From positions 34,290,403 through 34,354,402 of the forward strand of contig JAOANR010000011.1 in the NCBI GenBank assembly GCA_030278955.1: a stretch of DNA of 64,000 nucleotides. The letters are read 5' to 3'. Each line of letters opens with the position of its first letter. Position 1 is the stretch's first letter. Below, one piece after another: positions 21,582 to 31,782 of this stretch. Source of the DNA: Hygrophila difformis (lineage: Eukaryota > Streptophyta > Magnoliopsida > Lamiales > Acanthaceae). A model generated the notes under the pieces. That model searched no databases. It was not told the origin of the DNA and worked only from the letters and a program-made list of their open reading frames with translations. A program made the translations under genes and the position numbers.

Positions 21582-24420
21582 TGTAACACCCCGGATTTGA
21601 TAGCCCAGGCCGGGATGCCACCGCCACACCTCCCTAGCAAGACACGGTTTCTCCGAGCTTGCTAAAGAGATGCAAGGCTATGGTTTTTTTCAGAATTTAA
21701 AACATTCAAACAGCCCATTGAAATATAACTTGAAAATAGTATCATTACATTTGCAGCGGAAAATAATATTTAGATATAAGTAATGCAGCGGAATTTAAAT
21801 TGGGCCAACATGGCCAAAACACGGGTTAAACAGGCCCGTTCATACTATAGTCTAATGCAAATTTAAAATAAAGTGTTCCCAAAAATTCCCATGCATGTAC
21901 GTGCTCAGTAAAATCCACATGCTCTGTAGGAAAAAGAAAGAAATGGTTTTGGGTCAGCAAAACGTGCTGAGTAAGTTAACACCTAGCATGATTTAGGGGT
22001 TTCAAAGCCTTTAATTAAATTTAATAAAAACATGCTTGTAGGTAATACGCAATCTAAGTTAATCATCTACTAATAAATAAATGGCATAATTTAAAACAAG
22101 GATTTCTACGTGATCATAATTCAACTTACATAGTAAAATGATTTGCGAGGCATAATTTAAACAAAGAAAATATTCCAATCTCTAAATTTTCTCATGACTT
22201 CAGGATTTGGTATTTTAAGGATTTCACTCTTTCACCTTTGTTCGATATGATCTAGTATAATTTGTTCTCGGGGAAATGAACCCGCAAGAATTTAAACGCA
22301 TCCTAGGGAATCGAACCCGTAGGAATCAACACACGTCCTGGGGAATCGAACCTGCAGGAAAACAAACGATCGCCCTTGGGGAATCGAACCCGCAAGAACT
22401 CAAATACATCCTAGGGAATTGAACCCATAGGAATCAATACACACCCTGGGGAATCGAACCCGCAGGAAAATAAACAATCGCCCTTGGGGAATCAAACCCG
22501 CAAGGTAAGAACACATTTTACAAATTTCACAAGTTTCTCCAAAATATAACTTTACACAAGTCGCTGTCTTACTCCATAATTATTTAAAAATTCATTTTAA
22601 ATCCAAAAATTCTGAAATTTCACCAGTAACTTGAAAACACAGAGACGAACAAGTTTCATGTTTTAAGTTTCTCGATCCGGGTTAAGGAACGAGTCAAAAA
22701 TCAAGTCTTTCACATAAGTAGTATGCTGCCAGGTTTCAGATTCGACACTGTTCAAAGATTCGACTTTTTAACATATCAAATGGACTCCAAAAATTCTGAA
22801 ATTTTATATGCACATACTAGACATGATTTCCTACAACTTTCATTTAGATTGTAAAGATCAAATTGAACTAGAAAATATAGAACCATGCTCATCAAGTTCG
22901 GACCATTGCACTGTCAGATTTCGCAAAAAGGATTTAGATCACAATTTATGTTCGGATCGATTTGGGGTAGCAAACGTTGATGAAAATCATTGAAATTTTT
23001 CACAACATAGTTTAATGTGTTAGAATCAAAAGCCTAGTTTTGAGTTTTTCGGTTTGAACTCTTGAAGTAGGGGTTTTGATCCGATTACAAATCTGTTACA
23101 GTTTCAAGTTCGACTTTTAGGGCAGGTCTGTTGGAGGCCGTTTTCGGATATCAAAACACAATGAAAAATTATGAACATTTTACACAAACTAGATCTATGT
23201 CTTAGGAACATTTTTCATTTTTGATTTTTTCCGTTTGAGCAGATTTAGGGGTTCGAAAAATTCGCGCCAAATCGCTGCGCCGGGGGTTTTTCGTGTTGAC
23301 AGATTTTTGAGTTTCTAAATCTCTATGTTTGGTTGCATTTTAAGTCACCCAAAACCAAGTAAGTATTAACTTACAGTGAGGATGATGTCTAGGACGTCTC
23401 TGGATCGATTGGGGCCCCCACGTTCGCTACGAACACGTCCCAATTACTCCGTCTCTTCTCCGTTGGCCCCGAAACGAAACCGAAAGTAAAAATCTAGGGT
23501 TAGGTCGGATTTTTGGACTCGTAAACTTAAACGAAAACCTATGGAAAACTCACCACAATCTGGAACACTAGAGATGTTGCCCTCCACGCCTTCTTCGTCG
23601 ATTTTCGTCGCCGGAAAGTGATCGGAAAGTCGTCGGATCGGCTTTGGATGAACAAGGGAGAAGTTTTTGAGAGTTTGGGAGGAATGGGGGCTGTTCTAGG
23701 GTTGTGTGTCGAAAATAATGAGTCCCATCACCTCCAAATCCGACCATATAGCCTTTCCTTTGCTTAAGATTGAGTTACCAAAGTCGGAGGTCGAAAATAT
23801 GGCAAGAAAATCGCATAATCGCGCAAGTTGGCAGCTGCTGCTGCACTGGCGCGGTGGTGGCGCGGTGCTAGGCCCACGGGCGCGCGGCGGGCGCGCGGCC
23901 TGGTCTAGGCCGTGCGTTCGGACTGGGCCGTGCGATCCCGTCGGGCCTTTTCTTCTCTCTTTCGGACTTCTGTGCTCCTACGTTTTCGGGCTCGATTTTT
24001 CGGGTCATTTTCGGATTATAAATTCTTATCTTAAATTAATCTCGTCTCGAATTTATCCCGTACTCGAAATCTTGAGTCCGTCGCGTTTGGATTCGTCGGC
24101 TTCTAATTCGTCGTCCTTTGACTCCCGTGCAACAACTTATCTAATTAAATTATTTCCGACTTCCCGGGTTCCTGGAATTATAATTCTTTTCTTTCTTGAA
24201 TTTAATTCCAATTCTTTTGACTCGATTCATGGAATGTCTTCGGGCTTCCTTTCCCTCTTTTATTCCATTTTGAATTTTTTTGAATCTATCGGCGTTTCAT
24301 ATCCGAGCAATAATTTATTGTGATAAATTATTTTCTTTTTCTCGGAGATATTTCGACCTTGATTGGATTAAGAAATAAATTTTATTCTTTTGGACGCCGA
24401 TAAAAATCCCGGGTATTACA
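21582..24420 (-). mobile_element. 5' LTR (2,839 bp) of the second Tekay-like element
   Basis: It begins TGTAACACCCCGGATTTGAT and ends CGGGTATTACA. The first 50 bp closely resemble the LTR at 4490, but most of the body differs, so the two are different families of one lineage. It carries a hairpin minisatellite (22267-22504), a GC-rich palindromic block (about 23846-23925) and GTAAGTTAA near 23375 on the minus strand. The right end is not perfectly complementary to the left (TGTAATACCC against TGTAACACCC), a sign of age or family drift. Confidence 0.85.
22267..22504 (-). repeat. Tandem array of seven T-arm/B-box-like hairpins in the LTR
   Basis: Units start at 22267, 22302, 22337, 22375, 22410, 22445 and 22483. 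On the sense (minus) strand each reads GGGTTCGATTCCC or a close variant between 4-bp arms. The arms covary: TAGG/CCTA (units 2, 5), CAGG/CCTG (3, 6), CAAG/CTTG (4, 7); unit 1 is imperfect. Order A-B-C-A-B-C-A gives a 108-bp higher-order repeat. The 7-nt loop TTCGATT fits the tRNA T-loop pattern TTCRANY, and GGTTCGATTCC fits the Pol III B box exactly in units 2, 3, 4 and 6. Unit 5 has the permitted A (GGTTCAATTCC). Confidence 0.88.
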
Positions 24421-24763
24421 GTATCTTTCTTATATAGTTATACCAGGTTTGTTTTCTTTTCTCTCCTATTTTTTTTAGCTGGTTATATGATCAACTCCTT
24501 GGACAGTAATATATCTATATTACAATAAGTTCTTGGACCATAAATTATGCAACCATGTAACTATAATATAATTATTATATTTATACTTATACTAATCCCT
24601 ACCTATAGTAACCAAGCATTAATATTCACAACATTAATGACCCTATCTATATAAATCCTATTAAAGATTAGTATAAAATAAATTTAAAACTTATTATTAG
24701 ATTAATTGAGGATAACCCCATAACCTAAAATAATATATGAGCCCTAAAATATCGGGTATTACA
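24421..24763 (-). mobile_element. Start of a further LTR, interrupted by the second Tekay-like element
   Basis: The block ends ATCGGGTATTACA at 24763, so on the minus strand it begins TGTAATACCCGAT, a typical LTR start. Its left side is cut by the LTR at 24420. It is AT-rich with no ORF. The partner end would lie beyond the nested insertions to the left. Confidence 0.5.
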
Positions 24764-26633
24764 ATAGCGGTTAGGAACATGAAAGTTCCTATCAGAAAGA
24801 AATTAACCCTCTTGGACATTGATGACCTGGAAACCTTATCCACTAAAGCGATGAGGGTCGAGTCTTTATTTAAGGAGACCTAGAAATCAAAAGGTAGAGG
24901 AGAGAGAAAGAAAAGACCGTACAAGTCGCTATCATACATGTGGACAATGACAGTGATCTAGAGGAGGCCTGTAAGCAAGAGGCTGAATTTGCTGATCACA
25001 TGACCGCTGAACTTATCCGGGGCAAACCCTTTGTTTGTACCTAGTTGAAACGAAGGCCGCAAGGCCCATGAAGAATGAGTATTCCAAACCTATGGCAGAA
25101 GAAGACTTTTGCTTCGACGTATCAAAGACTGAAAAGATCTTTGATGCCCTATATGAGAAGCATCAAATTCGACTTTCTCCAGGCAAGAAATTGGCAACGG
25201 AAGAAGAATCAACGGATGGACATACTGTAAGTGGCACAACACTTTTTCACACAGTACGAAAGATTGCATACAATTCCGAAGGACTATCCAGGAGCCAATC
25301 CAATCCGGAAGGTTGAAAGCGGGAACCATGGGGATCGATGCACAACCTTTCCCCAATGCAACCATGGCAATAGCCTCTGACAAGTTCCCAAAAGGTAATG
25401 GCTTGAAGCTAAGACATCGGAACGGTCAGCCAAGTGACCTGGATGACGATCTGCCACCACGACGATTGAGGACTTCGCTTCGCCGTACCCAGGAGATGCG
25501 CGGACAACTCAAAGGACGTGGGGCTGGAAGACCAAAAGGGGACCAACGTTATGGCCAATGAAACCCTTACAAATATAGGCGTATTCCTAGGCTAGAACTT
25601 AGGGTTATCCAAAGCCCTATGGCCCAGACTTGGGTACGACCAGATGGTACGTACCAAGTCAAAGTCAAGAATGGGGTAGCCGTATGAGGAGTCCCTACTC
25701 GGAAGCCTAACCCAAATCCGTCCAGGACATGGAGGTGGAATCAGCCTCCACCAAAGCCTACCATAGATCTTCGGTTCCCGGGGAAAACTAAATCCCAGAT
25801 CCGAAGGATCAAGAGGAGGTACGCGGAAAAAAACATGGCCTAACTAAGAAGGCTCGGGGAGAAACCCATGAGGACTGAAGACGAGCACCAATGCAAGCCG
25901 ATAGTTTAAAGGGAAAGGGCAAAGAGAAAATGCCAGAAGACGTTCCCGAGACTTCGTCTCCCGAACCTGCCATTCCATTGGCGATTGTCCAAACCAAAAC
26001 CGTCACTGCAATACATCGGTTCGAGGATAAACGGGGGAAGAAGTCAGGCGTGTAGAAGGTGAAGCGTGGGAAACAATCGATGGCTTCGAGTGTTACTACT
26101 GCAGGAAAATCAATACCTACCCACCATTTGAAATAGACGATGAAGAACTCCTCGGGCTAGATGACCAGATGGAAGAAATTGCCTCTTCGGACAAGGAAGA
26201 AAAGTATAAAGGCGAGCAATCTGCCCACGATTGTCAAAACCAGAAGCCCACCTTAGGGCCTCAAAGCTATGCAGAGGTGGTCAGTAAGCCGCCCCTCACT
26301 AATGGCTCGGGGGGCAAGTATGATGCCCCGAGACAGCCAAACTTCGTCAAGCTGCCCATCAAAGACCCACCTAGTGGCTCGGGAGGCACAAATGCGACCA
26401 GCAGTCAACCCGCGAAAGGGCAGGCTACTGCACGCAAGACGATCGGATCAGTGAAGCCATCTGCGGACAAGCCGAAGCAGCCTGAGGACGCAGCGCCTGA
26501 TGGAAAATCCGTAAGCCGTCGAGATCCCGAGGGATGGGTGGCATCCGCCCCGCACACTGATCCTCTAAGAATAATGGCCTCGCATTCAGGGGAAAGATGT
26601 CATGTGTACAGTTATTGTAGATATGATGAATAA
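24764..26633 (+). pseudogene. Decayed gypsy-type gag
   Basis: Broken frames encode MKVPIRKKLTLLDIDDLETL (24778), then FDVSKTEKIFDALYEKHQIR (25110) and, from 25223 in another frame, YCKWHNTFSHSTKDCIQFRR, the zinc-knuckle-like block of a plant gypsy gag family. A basic RG-rich tail ends at 25561. A last open part (26169-26633) is acidic, then rich in P, S and K, and is not recognised. Several frameshifts and stops show decay. Its LTRs cannot be tied to it with certainty. Confidence 0.55.
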
Positions 26634-26937
26634 AAGAATGCATTCATAAAAACATTTGTCGCAACATCTAATGTTAGACACAAGTGTTTTATTGTCTTGA
26701 TTTGGGACAAATCATTATGTCCAAACATACAAAGATGGCCAGGCGTGAGGCCACAAGTAATAACATGAAGGCTTATGCCGAGGCAAAGTATACAAATACT
26801 AACATGGCACGTCATAAGGTATTTAAATAAGAACAAAACAATGTCCCAAGCGAGTAAAGGCCTGAAAGTTCCCTAGTCGGAATATTCTTGATAATTGGTG
26901 TTAAGAATCCGGAGTCTCTCCGCCCAACTTGTCAAGA
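26634..26937. other. Non-coding stretch
   Basis: No ORF, repeat or splice structure is recognised in this interval. Confidence 0.4.
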
Positions 26938-27734
26938 TCATCTATAAGGACTACCTTTCAGAAGCCTTTCTCGTACAGATTTCTTTAGGATAGATTGGGA
27001 TCTCTTCTTTGTACCAGTCTCACCAGATTCATCATCACCAACTTTTTTACGACTCTCGGGAGGAGGCTTTTTCCACATCCAACGCCCCTCTTGCTCCTGC
27101 ATAAATAGAAATTCAATACAGCTCACACCTTGTAAGCACCCTTTAATAAGTTCATAAACATTTGTGCTTGAAAGGATTCACAAATTCCACTTTTCTGCTG
27201 CAGTTAAGTATTTGCAAACATAATAACTATTGAATAAGTCAGACTACAGATTTCTCGGGCTCGCTCTTCTCTCTATGATATCAGTAGCACTCTTCAGCTC
27301 TGAAATTTCTGGTAATGATGATCTTGGAGTGTCCCCTTGTGTGTCACTGCAGCAGGAAAAATCAAAGTTCCATATACAAGATACAAAGGCCCATATAAAA
27401 TAAAATACTGTAAAAATCAAAGCACGAGGGCGAAATGAGGCCATTGTAAGTAACCTCGTCCATGGTGCTGGATCATTATCACACCGAGGTAACGGAAACA
27501 GGGGGTGCGGGCGAGCGTCAGAGGTTGGGCATGTGCTACATTTCTACTCACATTCAGGCACATTCTTGAGTTTTGTTTTCGAACTTTCTTGCCATGATTT
27601 AGCAAGGAAAGCTAAATATACCAAAATTTAGTTCCATTATTCAACAAAAACAAATAAAAGATAGCAGCAAAGTTTACCTCCGTAATTCTGGCAAGAATAG
27701 AAGCGTCTTCCTCGAATATATCCTTCAATCCTTT
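26938..27734 (-). CDS. 3' exons of an unrecognised minus-strand gene
   Basis: Four candidate exons with good acceptors are visible on the minus strand. 27678-27734 encodes KGLKDIFEEDASILARITE, with TTTTCAG before and GTAAAC after. 27552-27611 encodes LSLLNHGKKVRKQNSRMCLN. 27244-27346 has SSLPEISELKSATDIIERRA. 26938-27096 has EGRWMWKKPPPESRKKVG, then TKKRSQSILKKSVRERLL, and ends at TGA. The product is basic, serine-rich and probably nuclear, but I do not recognise it. The phases between the second, third and fourth exons do not join cleanly, so the model is incomplete or uses alternative ends. Upstream exons would lie to the right, towards 29.6 kb. Confidence 0.4.
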
Positions 27735-30000
27735 CTGAAAATCATCCTCACATCAAGTACAAGTACAATGTTTATCATCCTCATCATCAGAAGAATTCAT
27801 GAAATCAAAAGCAAATCCTTATAGTTAGAACAGGGTTCACCAGATCGGCACTTCCCAATCTGATACCCTAACCAGAAACATTTTTTTAGGAGGATCCAAA
27901 CACCATTTATGGTTCAATCATCTTTTCAAAAAAGAGTCGACTCCATAGAGGTTGCCAGTGCTCGTTGTAGTTCTTTGGCTTCATTACTTCCGTTTATGAG
28001 TAAAAAATTTGGAAGCCCAAAAATAAAGAGGAGGATATGAGCTAAATGTGAAGACTGCCAAAGCATAAAGCAACAATATATGAAATAAGTAACTGGCCCT
28101 GTTGAGATCTCTATTGGATTTAGTTCTTATGCAAGTATTGCAAGATCATTAAGAAAATTAAATATAGTATTAAAAGGGAATCCAAGAGAAAGCTACTGCA
28201 AAAATAAATTAGACTAATTAGAAAATAAATTATGGAAAGGAATCGCAACAATGTAAGAACTTATCCCCAACCTAAAAAGCAGTTGAAACATCATCATCTA
28301 TATAAAAAACCACATAGTCCTCAATTCAGATTTGGATAGCAAAAAAACTGAGAAGTGATATAGATATAATGGGATCCTCCATCAGCAGTGCAACAATCAA
28401 TATGAACAAACCACTCCAAGATCCCAATTCGAAATCAATTATCCATGGGCACCCAAGCCCATAAATGCAATTTCAAAATAGGTGGCAAAGAAAAGCCTAA
28501 AGATTGGGCATACAAAATAAGTAAACTTCAAGAAAACGTGATGGAAACCCAAGAATCCAACTGCTAACAAATGCAATTTCAACATGGGCGCCCAGAAAAC
28601 GAAGCCAAACAACAGATTAAAAGCCTCACAATTACAAGGCCTAGAGGAAAAATGCATTAAGGTCAATTGATAGGTAAAGCATTTTTATATATTGCATTGA
28701 AGCCTTCCAACGAAGATATTGGATATGGCTGACTGAACCGTGAAAAGACCAAATAGTAGGGGAAAAAATTGAAATCTGGATGTATTCATATGACAGTAAT
28801 ACCATTTTTTCATCAATTCAAGATGCCAAAAATTTGTTCACTCATACACTATACTCCATAAAGGAGGAGACAACACTAACACTTGATCACAATCTAACCC
28901 GAAGCAAATTCACATCAAACTCGAACTCCCTGTTTGCGTTCGAACTTAAGAACAAATAAATATACATCAACAATTGGAAATACAAAATTATAAGGAAAAC
29001 CGAGAGCAACAATGCTGTACAAATCAAAATTAACAACTTACTTCAATTAACCCTCACAATCTCACAGACCTTCAGGCGCCTTATCCAAATCACACCAGAA
29101 CTTCGGTAATGAGAACCCTTGTAAATTAACACTTTCACTACAAATCAACAGGAAATAAACCGAGCAACATCATAAAATTGTGTAACCCGAAAGCCAAAAT
29201 CGAGAGGGATGAATCCTGAAGGCCCGAGGTATTTTTCAAAGAAAGAGTGCAGTCCATGAGCGCTAAAAATAAAGTAATTACCAAATAAGAGTAGCAGAAA
29301 TGGCAAGAGGAGCAGTATTGCAGTTGGAGGCGGCGGGGGACGCGGCGCGAGGAAGTGACCCGAGAGCTACCCACCGGCAAGGAATGGGCGTCGAGATGCG
29401 AAATGTGGAGTGAAGGACGGAGAATCCACAAATAAGGGCTAGGCACGCGATGCCTGGGAGAGAGAGAGCAACAGCGCGGTGTGAGAGGAATGTAGGCGTG
29501 GGCTCGGTAGGTTCGCTGGCGGCGGTGGAGACACGGCGACTGGGTGTTGGGGACGGCAATGGTGCCAGTGTTCAGTGACAGTACCCTTAAAGCAAAATAT
29601 TGGGGGAAATTTTGGCAATAGGAAGGGGTCGGGGCGACGACGATCTGTTTCTAGGGTAAAATTAGTGGAATTTGGGGAGGAGGATGGACAAATAAGCTAG
29701 GAGAAGAAGAGGGCAGATGGAACGAATGGACCAAGGAATGTCAAGAGAGAAGGAAGGACATAAATGGAATTGCACATTGGGGAATCGTTCTCGCGGAGAA
29801 CGGAGAGGCGAAGGCGGCGGCAGCACGTTGGTGGTAGGCGGTGGGACGAAGGGGAAAAAAAATTCTTCCAAGGTGCCAGATTTAGGGATTTTTTTAGGTA
29901 GAGAACGAAGGAGATGGAAGGAGTGCAGTATCGGGAAAACGCAAACAAAGAAAAAGCGAGAAAGTAGAAAAAGACAAATTCTACTGTTCATTGAACAGTA
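27735..30000 (-). other. Introns and possible first exon of the unrecognised gene
   Basis: From 27735 to 29270 I see AT-rich, intron-like sequence with no convincing exon. A GC-richer block at 29280-29560, ending on the minus strand in a GTAATTAC donor near 29280, could be the first exon or 5' UTR. The block at 29650-29990 is C/T-rich on the minus strand and looks like a promoter or leader. Long ORFs in these blocks are low-complexity and not annotated. Confidence 0.35.
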
Positions 30001-30216
30001 ATTCCGTAAGGCATATATGTATTAGAGATATATAATCAAATAGAACAAGAGTAACGCAGCATAAGTATAGAAATTGTAGTGATAGTTTTGTCCCACATCG
30101 ATCATAGTTGGTAAAGGAATGCTCCTCCAACTCTTATATAAAGGCCACGCCTCAATGTATGTTTCCCATCAAATTTGATACCGAAAGCTTACCTGCAAAG
30201 GTAAGTCGATTAGTTA

Positions 30217-30250
<34 letters not shown>

Positions 30251-31738
30251 GGGGTGATGCTTTTGTGTCGCTCCGGTCTTTCTTTCAAAGGAGGACTTAG
30301 TTTAAATTTTGGTAGCGGAGTAGTAGCTGGGAAGGCGTTGAGGCTCTGCTAGGTGAGTCGGTGTTAGTTAAAATTTTGCGGTAGAGTAAGTTTCCTATAC
30401 TCTTCTGTAAATTTCCTATGCTTTTCCGCCATTGTTATTTTTATCTGCTTTCCTTATTTATCTAGTTGTCTTCATTTGGCTTTCCTTTATTCGCTTTCCC
30501 TACTAGTTTAGTTTGTCTCTGCCTTAGTTGTAGGCCTTTATTTTTGTTCCTGCTTTTGTAGTCGGCATTATTTTTCAATCTTGCCCTACTAGTAGTAGGT
30601 TTTGGTTGTTTCTTATTGGCCTCCGCTATCCATTATCGTTTGTTCGTTCCTCGATCATTATTCTGTTTGTTAGCCTTTTTGTTCCAATTGTCTTTGATTT
30701 ACGTAGAACTTCGTTGTATAAATAACCCTTTATACTATATGCCCTAAGTACGGCAAACATAGGTTATAGCCATCCCGTCGAGGGGTTTCATGGCATATTA
30801 TGAGAGACCAATTCATTGGTAATCTTTGTTGAACCTAGTGAGGTAACCCAATTTGTTGTTGAATCTTTGGCCTGCGGGCGCCCTTGAAGGGTAATAATCT
30901 ATTGATTAATAGATAACAAGCATGATTGAGGTTGACTTGCCGTGTGACGGCCCGTGTTCAGTAGGCACTGGAAAATGTCATAACGAGTGATACCTAGACT
31001 AAGTGAGATCGGGTGAGACCCGAGATTTAGTCAAGATACTGGTATTGTGAGGTTCATTCTGAATCCCTCTAACATGTATGTAACCATTGACATGGTTAAT
31101 CATATCTTGGCATTTTCCCTTGTTGAGGATTTCGGGTTGCTCCCGAAATTACTATAAATATTGTTGAATTATTGATTACTGATTTAAGAGTACCATTGTT
31201 GTGTTGTACCTATGGTTATTGATTTGACTCCCTTATTGCATTGTTCCTATTATTGAGCTCCTTCTTATTGATATGATAGTAGCCTTGTGCTGTCCATAAT
31301 TGGTTGGTTGTTCGTTGATTCCGAGTATAGGGAACTTACCAGTAAATCCTCGCTGATAATCCTTCTTCTTAGTTTCTTTTTCCTTCCAGGGTAAGACTAA
31401 AGACTGACAGGAGAAGGGAGCACTACACCTGCATATTTTCTGCATAGAACTTTTCAATAGTTTTGGAAGATGTCAGACTTTTGACAACAATGTGTTGTGA
31501 TTTTGCTATCTTGTGTATAATCTCAAAATTATTTATTATCCCTACCCTGTATTAGTTTGAGAAACGATGTTCGTTTTAATGAAATATTATAACTATTATC
31601 TTTAAGAACGATTATTTGAAATGGATAATTGATATACTCATTTTAGCCTTAGCACCTCCTGAATAAGCCGATGTGTCAGATCGAGTCTTTAGGAGGTATG
31701 GTGGTAACACCCGCGTGTCAGAAAAACCGGGGTGTTAT
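30001..31738 (+). other. Non-coding block, possibly a solo LTR
   Basis: The block has no ORF. It holds an ATT microsatellite (about 30214-30250), a U-snRNA-like promoter (30090-30141) and, at its right end, CCGGGGTGTTATA, which resembles a decayed Tekay-type LTR end (TATAACACCCCGG on the minus strand). A matching left end and target duplication were not found, so 'solo LTR' is only a suggestion. Confidence 0.3.
30090..30141 (+). promoter_or_regulatory. USE plus TATA pair, U-snRNA-type promoter look-alike
   Basis: GTCCCACATCG at 30090-30100 matches the plant snRNA upstream sequence element, and TATATAAAG lies 34 bp further at about 30134-30142. This spacing is that of Pol II snRNA genes. No U1, U2, U4 or U5 sequence follows; instead a short leader with TTACCTGCAAAGGTAAGT, which could be a splice donor, is seen. 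It may drive a non-coding transcript or belong to a repeat. Confidence 0.4.
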
Positions 31739-31782
31739 AGAAGGGAACAAGGCAAGTACTAAGAGAGCGACACAGAAAAGTA

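Noticed and set aside
22267..22504. Cluster of tRNA genes
   Set aside because: Only the T-arm/B-box part is present; acceptor, D and anticodon arms are missing in every unit.
28439..28666. 75-codon minus-strand ORF
   Set aside because: It is hydrophobic by composition, has no splice or domain support and lies in intron-like sequence.
30090..30141. A real U1, U2, U4, U5 or U6 snRNA gene
   Set aside because: The promoter elements fit but no snRNA sequence follows the expected start.
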